Position numbers and translations under genes: made by a program
The notes under the pieces: generated by a model
Databases searched by the model: none
Seen by the model: only the letters and a program-made list of their open reading frames with translations
What the model was told of the DNA's origin: nothing
NCBI GenBank assembly: GCA_018267615.1
Contig: JAFDYD010000009.1
Span: 35,639 to 72,538 of the forward strand
Direction: 5' to 3'
DNA: 36,900 nt
Source of the DNA: Bacteroidota bacterium
Lineage (GTDB): Bacteria; Bacteroidota; Bacteroidia; Chitinophagales; Chitinophagaceae
In this document: piece after piece, positions 24,915 to 34,600 of the stretch
How positions within the stretch are numbered: position 1 is the first letter of the stretch
Layout: each line of letters opens with the position of its first letter

Positions 24915-25780
24915 TCATCGTGATAATATTTCCCGGTTATGATATTGCGCATAGATACGCGTAAAACATGCGCCGAAATAAAGTATGATCGACGAATAAT
25001 AAACCCACAACATTAAAATAACAATCGACGCGGTAGTGCCATAAGTAATTCCGATGGCAGAATTGCCCAGGTAAAATCCAATGATAAATTTGCCAATCAG
25101 AAATAAAAGAGAAGTGACCAAAGCGCCGACAGCAGCATCTTTCCATTTTATAATGGCGTTGGGCAAAATTTTAAAGATCAATGTGAACAAAATCGAAATA
25201 ACAAGCAGGATCAGCACGATATTCACTCCATAAAATAGATTCACAACAGACTCGGGAAAATATGCTTTCAACCTGGCGCTTAATACATCGATAAGCGCAT
25301 TTATAGTAAGCGAAACCATCAAAATAAACGCCATGCTTATTAATAACGAGAAAGACAAAAGTTTTCTGATCAGAAATAATATAAGGCCTTTTTTATTTTT
25401 TGGATTGATGGACCATATATAGTTAATGGATCCTTGTATTTCTGAAAACACGCCGGACGCACCAATCAATAATATGACAAATCCGATGATCCCTCCAATC
25501 GTTCCATGGTGTGAGTGCTGAATATTTTGGATGATTGTCTGCACCTGCAACGCTGCATCACTACCGACAAGTCCTTTAATTTGGTCATATACCCTACCCT
25601 CAACGGCTTCCTGTCCAAAAAAATTCCAGCCAGTGAAATGATCACAATCAAAAAAGGTCCAATCGAGAACACGGTATAATAAGAAAGTGCCGCACTTAAT
25701 TTTAAGCCATTGTAATCGTTGAAAATTCCAAACGCATTTTTAAAAAGTCTGAAGAAATTTACTATTTTTTTAAACTGCAT
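24915..25780 (-). pseudogene. YihY/RNase BN-like membrane protein, interrupted by a one-base frameshift
   Basis: Two overlapping frames encode consecutive parts of one YihY-family inner-membrane protein. The first (start 25780) gives YNGLKLSAALSYYTVFSIGP and LIVIISLAGIF and then leaves frame. The second carries ALQVQTIIQNIQHS, GGIIGFVILLIGASGVFSEI and the C-terminal membrane segments to 24915. The break is at a run of seven T (plus-strand A7, 25617-25623). One extra T would restore GIFFGQEAVEGRVYDQIKGL and a continuous protein of about 288 residues with roughly six membrane segments, normal for the family. The second frame has only a TTG as a possible independent start. This may be a sequencing error, phase variation or true decay; the rest looks well conserved, which favours error or switching. 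Function of the family is uncertain despite the old RNase BN label. Confidence 0.85.
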
Positions 25781-26053
25781 GCAGAAATGAACAGCAAATC
25801 TGTGCCAGTAAAAATCAGTCTGCTGAATTGTATTTTTCTACTAACTGTGGAAATCCTTACACAAATTTTCTTTTTTTGAACCTAATTTTTCATCTCGCGC
25901 TTTTACGAAAGTAGATTTCCTAAGAGAAGCTAAGCAATAATCATACAAAGAGTTAGCGCCGGTGTTGCTGACGCATCTGATCGAATGTAGTTGAATGAAT
26001 ACATTTTATAAACGTGGTACTCCTTTTGGAACAATTAGTGTAAACTTCACAAT

Positions 26054-26608
26054 ATGATCACTTTTTTACCTCTGTCATTCATCCAACATAAAATCGAGGA
26101 ATTAGAAAACGCATTATTTTTCTCAACAAGCGAATCTCTATTAAAAATTCCCACACATATTGTTGATGTATTGAAAGTAGATGAGCTGGGACAAATTTGG
26201 TTTGCGATTCCTAAGCCCGCGCAGCACTTACACGAATTCGATAATTCGTTTGGCGCAAAACTCGATTTCTTTAAAAAAGGAAAGGATTTCTATCTAAAAA
26301 TTCTCGGCAAAGCGTTTATCGTAAACGATCCGGAAGAAATCAACACCGTTATCTATATCAATGACGATATCAAAGAAAGAGCGAGGAAAAATGAAATCGT
26401 GCTGGTCAAAGTAAAAATCACACATGCCGATTATGCAGAGAAGAAACCGGTTCATACTTCTGCCAACAGCATTTTAAAAACCGCGCGTCTCCATTTCTAC
26501 AAGTGGTTCACAAATGCCCAGCAATATGAAACAAGTCTATCATCGTTCAGTAAAGTTCCCGTGAGAGGTATCATGAGCAATTATAATATTTTTACTGTGA
26601 GACATTAG
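26054..26608 (+). CDS. PPOX/general-stress-26-like flavin-binding split-barrel protein
   Basis: A 184-residue soluble protein. The N-terminal helix and first strands (IQHKIEELENALFFSTSES), the segment DELGQIWFAIPKP and the strand pair KLDFFKKGKDFYLKILGKAFIV follow the layout of pyridoxamine-phosphate-oxidase-like split barrels of the general stress protein 26 group. The C-terminal third (KPVHTSANSILKTARLHFYKWF) is not part of the core. Cofactor-binding residues cannot be assigned by eye, so an enzyme activity is not claimed. It is alone on the plus strand, 273 bp after the divergent YihY-family gene (that gap shows nothing recognisable), and is followed by an imperfect 42-bp inverted repeat starting at its stop codon. 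Confidence 0.6.
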   Translation: MITFLPLSFIQHKIEELENALFFSTSESLLKIPTHIVDVLKVDELGQIWFAIPKPAQHLHEFDNSFGAKLDFFKKGKDFYLKILGKAFIVNDPEEINTVIYINDDIKERARKNEIVLVKVKITHADYAEKKPVHTSANSILKTARLHFYKWFTNAQQYETSLSSFSKVPVRGIMSNYNIFTVRH

Positions 26609-26717
26609 TGGTGAGTGGCAAGAGGCCAGCGGGTAATGGCGAGTAGTCAATAAGCGCAAAATTGATTTCAGTGAATGACTACCAGCCTCTGGCTACTCGA
26701 TACTGGCAACTAACCAC
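26608..26717. repeat. Imperfect 42-bp inverted repeat
   Basis: Arms 26608-26649 and 26676-26717 match best at their ends (GTGGT outside, TAGTCA inside) and are diverged in the middle. Words are GAGTGGC, GAGTAG and GGCCAG. It begins at the last base of the PPOX-like stop codon. A short GC stem, GGGCCG/CGGCCC (26726-26731 and 26749-26754), follows before the next gene. Confidence 0.6.
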
Positions 26718-26777
26718 CCACCATTGGGCCGGCCGCTGGATAAGTGATCGGCCCGATGATTTTAATAAATGAAATAA

Positions 26778-28424
26778 ATGAGAAAAAAAACAAAAGTCAT
26801 CACTCTAATAACAATTGCGGCAATCGTTATTGCCGGCATTTCTGTGTGGCAGTACTATAAATACAAAATTGCTCATGAAAAAATAAACGAGCTCGTTAAT
26901 ACGAAAACAAAAGGCCTGTACAATATTCATTACGAAAATCTATCGTTTGATGAGGTCGGCGGCACGTTGAGAGTTGAAAATGTGAAACTGATTCCTGATA
27001 CCGCATTCTATCGCCGGTTGAAGAGCGATCAGAAAGAGCCACCGGTATTGATAACACTTGATCTGCCATCATTGAATATCTCCGGCATCAAAACACCCAA
27101 AGCGTTGTTGAACAAAGAAATTTCGGGGAATAAGATTGAAATCAAAAAGCCAACGATAGAAATTGCGATTGACAATTTTTTGAAAGATACTTCTGGATAT
27201 AGCCCCGGTAAAGATATATATAAACAGATTCTCGGCGACTTAAAAAGCATATCGATGGATAGCATTATAGTCACTCAGGCGAATCTTGTCGTAAAAGATA
27301 TCCGAACCGGCAAAACCAAATTCAAAGGAACGAATGTTTCTTTTATCCTTTCCGAATTAAAAATCGATAGCCTTGAAAAAGACGACAGCTCAAGAATACT
27401 TTTTTCAAAAAACATAGACGCGTTATGTAAGGAAATCGCAATCTATTCCGAAGATAAAAATTACATATATCATTTTGAGAACCTTGAATTCATCAGCCAG
27501 GTAAAAAGTTTTAAAGCAGGGAGAATATGCATTGAACCGACTTCCAGCGAAGAAGCGTTCACCAATCATTTAAAATTTCAAAAAGACCAATATGATTTTG
27601 CTTTCGAAAATTTGGTGTTGCGTGATATGAACTTGCAAAATTTGTGGCGCAAAACAATCGAAGCGGATGAACTTTTTATCGGCAAAAGTTCTTTTAAAAT
27701 CTACCGCGACATCGCCTTGCCTCACGATTCGATAAGTCGTGTCGGCGCGTTTCCTCAGCAACAACTAATGCGATTATCCATCCCTGTTAATATCAGGAAA
27801 GTCGTTTTTCAAAATTCATTTATCCAATACAAGGAAAAAAATGCGAAGAGTGATACGAGCGGGAAACTGCAGTTCTATCATGTAAATGCAGTGATGACCA
27901 ATCTCACAAATATTTCTTCATTGATCAAACGAAATAATATTTCCACGCTTGACTTCCATGCGCGATTTTTAGATAAAGCTCCTTTGTCGGCCAAACTGAC
28001 TATGTATTTAAAAAATTCAAACGGAAGATTTGATGTCAGTGGCGGCATGGGATCTATGCATGGCGCTGATTTAAATAAGATGATCAAACCAATGGCACTG
28101 GCGGAAATAGAAAAAGGCGATATTCAAAAAGTGAATTTTGATTTGCATGGAGACAATTATTCGGCTTATGGGAAATTGCAGATATTATACAATGATGTCC
28201 ATCTTTCGCTATTGAAGAAGAATGAGGAAAAAAATAAATACACTAAAAAAGTGTTACCGACTTTTGTCGCGAATATTGTTTTAAAAAATTCCAATCCAAG
28301 CAAACCGGGTGATGAATACAGAGTGGCCAATGTTCATTACAAAAGAGATACGATCAGATCATTTTTTAATTTGCTCTGGAAATCGATATTTAGCGGTGTG
28401 AAACAAAGTGCAGGAATGAAATAA
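26778..28424 (+). CDS. Membrane-anchored AsmA/TamB-like hypothetical protein
   Basis: A 548-residue protein with one N-terminal anchor (about 7-25, VITLITIAAIVIAGISVWQYY) and a long periplasmic part. The segment LYNIHYENLSFDEVGGTLRVENVKLIPD resembles the start of AsmA/TamB-type bridge proteins, where a chorein-like N-terminus leads into a beta-taco lipid groove. Repeated alternating beta-strand patterns and the C-terminal SFFNLLWKSIFSGVKQS block, as seen in AsmA-like Bacteroidota proteins, support this. The assignment is by pattern, not alignment. It is convergent with the phosphoglycerate mutase gene across a TTTGCG-word hairpin. A role in envelope lipid homeostasis would fit the neighbouring tamB and mla genes, but that is inference. 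Confidence 0.6.
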   Translation: MRKKTKVITLITIAAIVIAGISVWQYYKYKIAHEKINELVNTKTKGLYNIHYENLSFDEVGGTLRVENVKLIPDTAFYRRLKSDQKEPPVLITLDLPSLNISGIKTPKALLNKEISGNKIEIKKPTIEIAIDNFLKDTSGYSPGKDIYKQILGDLKSISMDSIIVTQANLVVKDIRTGKTKFKGTNVSFILSELKIDSLEKDDSSRILFSKNIDALCKEIAIYSEDKNYIYHFENLEFISQVKSFKAGRICIEPTSSEEAFTNHLKFQKDQYDFAFENLVLRDMNLQNLWRKTIEADELFIGKSSFKIYRDIALPHDSISRVGAFPQQQLMRLSIPVNIRKVVFQNSFIQYKEKNAKSDTSGKLQFYHVNAVMTNLTNISSLIKRNNISTLDFHARFLDKAPLSAKLTMYLKNSNGRFDVSGGMGSMHGADLNKMIKPMALAEIEKGDIQKVNFDLHGDNYSAYGKLQILYNDVHLSLLKKNEEKNKYTKKVLPTFVANIVLKNSNPSKPGDEYRVANVHYKRDTIRSFFNLLWKSIFSGVKQSAGMK

Positions 28425-28434
28425 ACCGCGATTG

Positions 28435-28507
28435 GTTTATTCTTTGCGATTTTGCGTCTTTGCGAGAAAAATTATCTCGCAAAGGCGCAAAATCGCAAAG
28501 AATAAAC
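28435..28507. repeat. 33-bp inverted repeat, TTTGCG-word hairpin (copy 2)
   Basis: Arms 28435-28467 and 28475-28507, loop AAAATTA, one mismatch (T28457 against G28485). It lies between the convergent AsmA-like and gpmA genes and ends 3 bp before the gpmA stop. It shares a 24-bp arm core and the same mismatch, in the same orientation, with 15551-15622. Confidence 0.9.
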
Positions 28508-28510
28508 TAA

Positions 28511-29110
28511 TTATGGTTCGCTGATGCTTATCAATTTTAGCTCCTCATTCATCTCATAAATCCTTGGCGCCCCTGTGGGAATATTAACCAAAGGAATATC
28601 TTCAGCGCTGATATTTTCCAAGTACATCATCAGTGCACGCAAACTATTTCCATGTGCGGCTATCAAAATATTTTCCGTTTTTAAAAATGGTTCAATATTT
28701 TTTTTATAATAGGGAATGACTCTTGCGGCTGTATCTTTCAGGCTCTCTCCGCCAGGAGGAACTACTTCATATCCTCTCCTCCATAGATCAATTTGCGCCT
28801 CGCCGTATATTTTTGCCGTTGCTGCCTTATTTAGTCCTTGCAAATCACCATAATTTCTTTCGTTCAGCGCTTTGTCTTTTATAACGGGAATGGATAACTG
28901 ATTAATTTCATGTAAGATAATCTGCAATGTTTCCTGCGCGCGGATCAATAACGAAGTAAAGCTCCTTCCAAAAATAATTCCTTTTAATTTCTTACCTGCA
29001 TCACGCGCTTCCTGCCGGCCAAGTTCCGTCAACGGCACATCCACTTCGCCTGTAAATTTATTTTCTAAATTCCATTGTGACTGTCCATGACGAACGATGA
29101 CAAGTTTCAT
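28511..29110 (-). CDS. gpmA: 2,3-bisphosphoglycerate-dependent phosphoglycerate mutase
   Basis: A 199-residue histidine phosphatase-superfamily enzyme interconverting 3- and 2-phosphoglycerate in glycolysis/gluconeogenesis. VIVRHGQSQWN contains the phospho-accepting His8, FTGEVDVPLTELG is the GpmA-type substrate loop, NERNYGDLQGLNK holds the proton donor Glu84, and AAHGNSLRAL holds His153. ARxIPYYKKNIEP and NIPTGAPRIYEM are also GpmA-like. It is shorter than the E. coli enzyme (about 250 residues), as in several Bacteroidota. The start codon lies directly against a GC-rich repeat whose minus-strand sequence supplies GGGAGG-type purine runs just before the ATG. Confidence 0.9.
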   Translation of the reverse strand: MKLVIVRHGQSQWNLENKFTGEVDVPLTELGRQEARDAGKKLKGIIFGRSFTSLLIRAQETLQIILHEINQLSIPVIKDKALNERNYGDLQGLNKAATAKIYGEAQIDLWRRGYEVVPPGGESLKDTAARVIPYYKKNIEPFLKTENILIAAHGNSLRALMMYLENISAEDIPLVNIPTGAPRIYEMNEELKLISISEP

Positions 29111-29387
29111 AAGGCCCCCTCCCGACCTCCCGCCGCGGGGGAGGAATTATTAGCCAGTTGCGAAAAAATGCGTTTACAAATCATAAAAAAAATAAGATTT
29201 CGTAGCAAATCGTTTCGAAATTTCGATGTGTGCTTATATAGTAATTTTTTTTCACCGCATAGACACAATAGCCACATAGTTACACATAGAAATTTAAAAC
29301 AAATCAATACTTATAATTTAAATTTTATTAAGAAGACTTGCCGTTCCATCTCCTCCCCTCACCGGTGGGGGCCGGGAGGGGGCTTTT
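29111..29387. repeat. GC-rich repeat pair flanking the gpmA-tamL intergenic region
   Basis: Left copy about 29111-29147 (GGCCCCCTCCC and GGGGGAGG) and right copy about 29351-29387 (CTCCCC and GGGAGGGGGC) are imperfect reverse complements. The left copy abuts the gpmA ATG; the right copy overlaps the tamL stop codon. Such CCCCCTCCC/GGGAGGGGG elements recur in Bacteroidota intergenic DNA. The spacer is AT-rich and carries the single arm listed at 29245. No gene lies in these 275 bp. Confidence 0.7.
29245..29295. repeat. Solo diverged arm of the 12623-12724 repeat family
   Basis: T8 followed by CACCGCATAG and ending ACACATAGAAATTT aligns over its whole length of about 50 bp with 12681-12730, with substitutions and roughly one inserted base. 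No partner arm is present, so no hairpin can form here. Confidence 0.75.
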
Positions 29388-31659
29388 AGAACGGGTATCC
29401 AATCGCGAAATTCCAAACTAAATTCTTACCATCAAAATACCATCGTGCATTTTCTGGCCGATATGGTTCTCGCACAGGAACGGCAACGTCTAACCGAAGA
29501 ATGAGAATGCTGATATCCACACGAAGACCTGTTCCAACTCCTATCGCTACCTGCGACAAAAATTTATTTGAAATTTGTGAACCTACTCTCGCGGAATCAT
29601 ACCTTAGCGTCCACACATTTCCTGCATCCGCAAAAAATGCCCATCGGAAAACCGAAAATAGTTTAAATCTTAATTCAGTATTCAATTCCATTTTTATATC
29701 TCCGGGTTGATCGGGTAAGAACGCAGTATCACGATTGCCTGCATAATAAGAACCCGGACCAATAGATCTTGCTCTGAATGCGCGCAAGTCATTCGCACCA
29801 CCGGCAAAAAATTCTTTGATGAATGGCATCGTATTGCTGTTCCCATATGCATAACCGATACCTCCCGTGATCCGGCTCGCAAGCTCTATATTTTTCGATA
29901 AAGTGAGATAATGTCGAAAATCGATTTCAGTACGGATATATTGAGAAAAAGGCGTGTTAAATATTTTTTTCTCCCTTCCCTGCTCAATATTCGCACCGGT
30001 AATTAATCCCAACAGGTTTGATGAAAGATCAAGATTAAAATTAAAATAGAAATTATTGGTGTTTCGATTTGCCCGGTTCAGCGTGTTGAGATTGAAATTA
30101 TAATTCGGACCAATAATAAACTGCCGCTCGATGCTTCTTGCCAATGTAATATTTGTATCTAGTTGCGCCTGAAACGCTGGCGTTATATTTGTCGGCTGTA
30201 CAAAATTTACCGAGAGTATATTTAGCTGATGCTCCTTTTGAATATCCTCTTTCCATATATAACCAAAACTTGTTTTTGCAGAAGACAATGTGTATTGGGA
30301 AGATCTTGTAAAATATTCATACCCGATATTAATTCTGGTTTTCGGTATAAACGAACTGGCTTGCTTGAAATGTAAAAATTTTGGTTTTATCAATTTGGGT
30401 ATGTAAAGGTTCACGTCAACACCGAGCTTACTTGTATTTATATTTTGACCCTGGCCAAGATATTGCCTTTCCAGTCCACCGTAAACGCTTGCCGTAAACA
30501 ATTCCGCACCACGAAAAATATTTCTGTTGCGCCAGCTTAAGGTCAACAGTCCGCCTCTTGCATCATCTGATTTCGTGAGCCCTGAGATCTGGAACCGAAT
30601 AGATTTTTTTTCTGTCGGAGTGAGATAATAAAAAGCATTTAACTTATTGGCGAATGTATCGATATCATCAAAACGAACCTTTACAAATTTAAATACACCA
30701 AGGTTGATCAGCCGGTTCAAAGAAAGTTCATGACTTCTTCTATTATAGATATCTCCCGATTTAAACATCAGCGCCTGCGAGAAAATGGAAGGTCGAAATT
30801 TTTTAAATGGATCGATGATTGTGTATCCTTCAGCATTTTTTGATTTGTCAGCGGCCTTGCTTGTATCAGAATAGATATCGTAGTCAGCAAATACAACAAC
30901 GTCATTGATTGAATAGACCTGTTTTGCCTGTCGTGGCGTACTTCTTTTTACGACGACGCGCAAATCAACCTGGTTATTACCAACAGTCGAGTCAGCGATC
31001 ATTAGAATATAGTCCGGGTTAAAATAATAATAACCTCTTTGCTTCAGCCTCCCGTCGATTCTTTCCCGTTCACTCTTGATTACATCAAGATCATAGGGAT
31101 CTCCTGTTTTCAGCAACGACTGTCTTTTCGCACTGTCCATTTGCACACCCAATGAACTGGAATCGCTTACGAACGTAATGTTTCGCAACTTATACTGCGG
31201 GCCAATTTCAGCAGTATAAACTGCTTTGAGTTTTTTATTTTTCGCAACCGTATCCAATGTCACACTATCATGAAAAAATCCACGATTCTCCAGGCGATTT
31301 TGAAGGACTGCCCTGTTCTTTTCAAGAACCGACATCGATGCGAGAACCGGCGGCTCACCCACTTTATTCTTTAGCCAATAGCTCAATCCTTTTCGCTTGG
31401 GCGTATCCGTTATATTGTAAACCCATAATTTAAATCTTATTCCCAAAAAACTGCTATTTGGTTTTGGCCGAACCAAATCCTTCATCTGATCTCTCAATTC
31501 ATTTTTTTGTTTTCTTGATATTTTTTCAGAAGATTTTATATTGACGTCGGCCCCTGTGTATAAATATTGGCCCGGCCCTAAATGTCTTGTTTCATTACAG
31601 GCTGCCAGCAAAATAATCACACTGACAAAACATATCCATTTAATGATTCGTCCTTTCAT
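29386..31659 (-). CDS. tamL: TamL: lipoprotein form of the Omp85-family TamA
   Basis: A 757-residue outer-membrane protein. It has a lipoprotein signal with lipobox LLAAC (Cys21), then soluble POTRA-type domains (about 30-380, e.g. LENRGFFHDSVTLDT, RIDGRLKQRGYYYFNPD and RLINLGVFKFVKVRFDD), and an Omp85 beta-barrel to the end. In the barrel, FFAGGANDLRAFRARSIGPGSY carries the RxF/RGF-like lid motif, and the last strand ends LVWNFAIGYPF with a terminal Phe. The lipid anchor marks the TamL branch typical of Bacteroidota. Its ATG overlaps the tamB stop by four bases (ATGA at 31656-31659), which points to coupled translation and a TamL-TamB complex linking outer and inner membranes. Confidence 0.92.
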   Translation of the reverse strand: MKGRIIKWICFVSVIILLAACNETRHLGPGQYLYTGADVNIKSSEKISRKQKNELRDQMKDLVRPKPNSSFLGIRFKLWVYNITDTPKRKGLSYWLKNKVGEPPVLASMSVLEKNRAVLQNRLENRGFFHDSVTLDTVAKNKKLKAVYTAEIGPQYKLRNITFVSDSSSLGVQMDSAKRQSLLKTGDPYDLDVIKSERERIDGRLKQRGYYYFNPDYILMIADSTVGNNQVDLRVVVKRSTPRQAKQVYSINDVVVFADYDIYSDTSKAADKSKNAEGYTIIDPFKKFRPSIFSQALMFKSGDIYNRRSHELSLNRLINLGVFKFVKVRFDDIDTFANKLNAFYYLTPTEKKSIRFQISGLTKSDDARGGLLTLSWRNRNIFRGAELFTASVYGGLERQYLGQGQNINTSKLGVDVNLYIPKLIKPKFLHFKQASSFIPKTRINIGYEYFTRSSQYTLSSAKTSFGYIWKEDIQKEHQLNILSVNFVQPTNITPAFQAQLDTNITLARSIERQFIIGPNYNFNLNTLNRANRNTNNFYFNFNLDLSSNLLGLITGANIEQGREKKIFNTPFSQYIRTEIDFRHYLTLSKNIELASRITGGIGYAYGNSNTMPFIKEFFAGGANDLRAFRARSIGPGSYYAGNRDTAFLPDQPGDIKMELNTELRFKLFSVFRWAFFADAGNVWTLRYDSARVGSQISNKFLSQVAIGVGTGLRVDISILILRLDVAVPVREPYRPENARWYFDGKNLVWNFAIGYPF

Positions 31660-34600
31660 TTATCAGTATTGGATGTTTTTTTATGCCCGGTGTGTGGCGG
31701 CAAAACCGGGTCTGCTTTTTTCTTTCTCCTGAATAATTCACTGAATTGATCATAATCCAATGTCAAAATAAAGCTCACACCTGTTTCAACAACCTGTCCC
31801 TCCACGATCGTTTCATATTGATCTTTTCGATAGGCTCTCACCATATATCTACCGTCCTGGCTTAACCGATAATCGACACTCACATCACCTGCAATATTTG
31901 AAGAGTTTTGATTTTGATAAGTATTTTCCAATTGAAAATTGCTGCCAACACTCACTCGTATCCTGTCGTTAAAAAGTTTTTTTGAAACTGCAACATCAAG
32001 ACGGGTTTGAGTGATACCTTGCCCGGTAGAATAATCTTTGTCGGAGACCAAATCAAAATTGATATCGACGCCCTGCACCAAACTTCCGGCAAGTTGATTT
32101 ATTTGATCGGATAATATTTTACTCACACTTTGACGCGCCAATGTCGCAGCATCGGTATTTCCGGATGAACTTTCAAAAGGATTTTCACTCACAAACCGAT
32201 TCAATAACAATAATGCAAATACCTGCTTGTTCATTTCTGATTCGTCTGTACGAATCTGTTGCAATTTGGTCTCCACTTCCGGCCAAAGCGTTAACTGATC
32301 CGCTGGTAATGTGATATCGAATTTGATAACCGGTTTTAATAACTCGCCACTCATTTTAAGATTGACGAGGAATGGAAGTTTTTGTTTGAACCTGTTCACT
32401 TCATCTGGTGATCTTCCTGCCAGTTGTCGTTCTATCAAATCAATAGAAGCAGTATTTACTTCATAAGTTGCGGTGATATCGATATTCGCGGCAGTCGGGT
32501 CGCCTGTCCACGTAATGGTGCTGCCTCTTTGTATATTGAATTTTCTTTTTAGAATACTTAATGAAACACTGTAGGCGCCACTTTCCAATTCGTAGTTGCC
32601 GGTCAAACTTGTCTTCCCACTTTTATCAATTCCGCCTGCAAGAGATGCGCGCCCACGAACGGTTAACGCATCTCCATTTCGTTCATCGATGATCATCGTG
32701 AATTGTGCGCTGCTGTCTGTTTCAATAGTAGCGGCGATATCGAGTCCTTTTAATTCAGAAACCCTGCTCAAAGAATCCAAGGTTCTACGCAGCAGCAACG
32801 TGTCCACGTGATGCAAACTATCTGTAAATATCACCACTCCCTCGCGCTCCTGCACTTCCGGATCATTGCTTGGCAATATCAAAGTAAAATCCGTTTGCTT
32901 ATTTACATGAACGCCGGCATTGATCTTCGGCGAATTTGTGTTTCCAGTCATATCCACAAATGCATCCAGATTGAGTTTCCCATAAAACAATCGATTCGGC
33001 TCTTTTGGCGCATTTACCAGCCGGAAATTATACACGCCGAGGGAAAGATCGAATTTATAATCCTTAAAATTCTTCGTATATACGTTACCGTCAAGTATGG
33101 CTTTATCTCCCGCGGAATCGAGCATTGTGAATTGTGTGAAATTAAATCCATCGTTATCAAACTCGATAGTATCAGAAGGCAGTCGCAATTTTTCGCCCGA
33201 AATAGTTGGAATGATATAGGCATTGTCAAAATGCAAGCCTCCGTTTAGTACGAATTCCGAGAGATTTCCTGTTGCACGCATGCTTCCCAGCAAATTTCCA
33301 CTGATATCTTTCACGTGTTCACCTGTAAATGGCTTTATACTTGCAAGGTTCAGTTTGTGCAAATCCAGCTTCATATCCATTTTATTTTCGCCGGTATAAT
33401 AAGTGCCGTTTAATTGAACATCATTTTCATGTCCCTTCAAACTGATATTAGCAGCAAATGCATTTGCCTGTTCGTTATTTACTTTCACTATGATATCGCC
33501 AATTGTATCTTTTTTGTAAGCGAGATCATCGATTGCGAGATCAGAAGTAAAAACAGGTTTCGATAAAATATTTTTGATATGGACGTTGCCGTTGAGCACG
33601 CCATCGAGCAGCAGTGAATCCTGTTCAGCAAACGACATAAGCGTTTTAATCCGGAAATTATCAAACTCAATACCAAGTGGCGCAGCACCAGACGGCGTTG
33701 CACTATTCATTGTTACCAATTGTTCATCCGAACTTAACCTGAGGTCATGAACGATCAGCCCGGTGGAATCGTACTGCACAAAATTATCTTTGACAACATC
33801 CCATTTCTCATAATTTAATAAAAGACTATCCGCATTGAATGAAAATTTTATTCCGTGCGGAACTCGTATAGCTCTTCCGCCTATAATATACCTGTCTTTA
33901 TTTTTTGTGTCTTTCAAATCAATTGTATTGATGATTTGATTATGCGACATATAACCACGGACAATTGACTGATGAATTTCAAATCCCTGCTTACCAGCCC
34001 CGGCAACATTGATATTATAATGAATCGCACTGTCACTGGTCCTGGCAGCGATATTTAATTTGTGGATAGCCTGGTCATTCAACCTGATCAATGGCGCGTT
34101 CAACGCAAAATCTAAATCATTTGCCTGGCTATTGAATTGCAAAACTGCATGCACGGAATCACTTCCTTTAAGCGAAGGCATATATGCAAGTACAACCGGA
34201 GAAGGATGAAACGAAAATTGTAATTGCCAATTCTCTGGAGTAATATTTTCTTTTTTTAAACCGGGTAACTCATAATACTTATTGACCGTTTGTTGCAACG
34301 CCTGCGAAACTTCGGTCAATTTATATTGTCCGCGCCAATCGATATCCAGCATTTCTGCATGCAGATGGATATCCTGTTCCGATTCTTTTCTCGAAGCAAT
34401 CAATACAAGTGTATCCGGCGTGATACGATGTCCGCTGTCGGTAAAGATGACATCATACAATTTGAGATTGCCGTCGAGTGAGTCAGGATTTGTACTCGCG
34501 AAATCTACATCCAGCTTAAGCTTAATATGCAAGGTGTCTTCTAAAAGATGAAGTGCATGTGGATTCAGCGTGTCTACTACCAGTTTCAATTTGACGGCAG

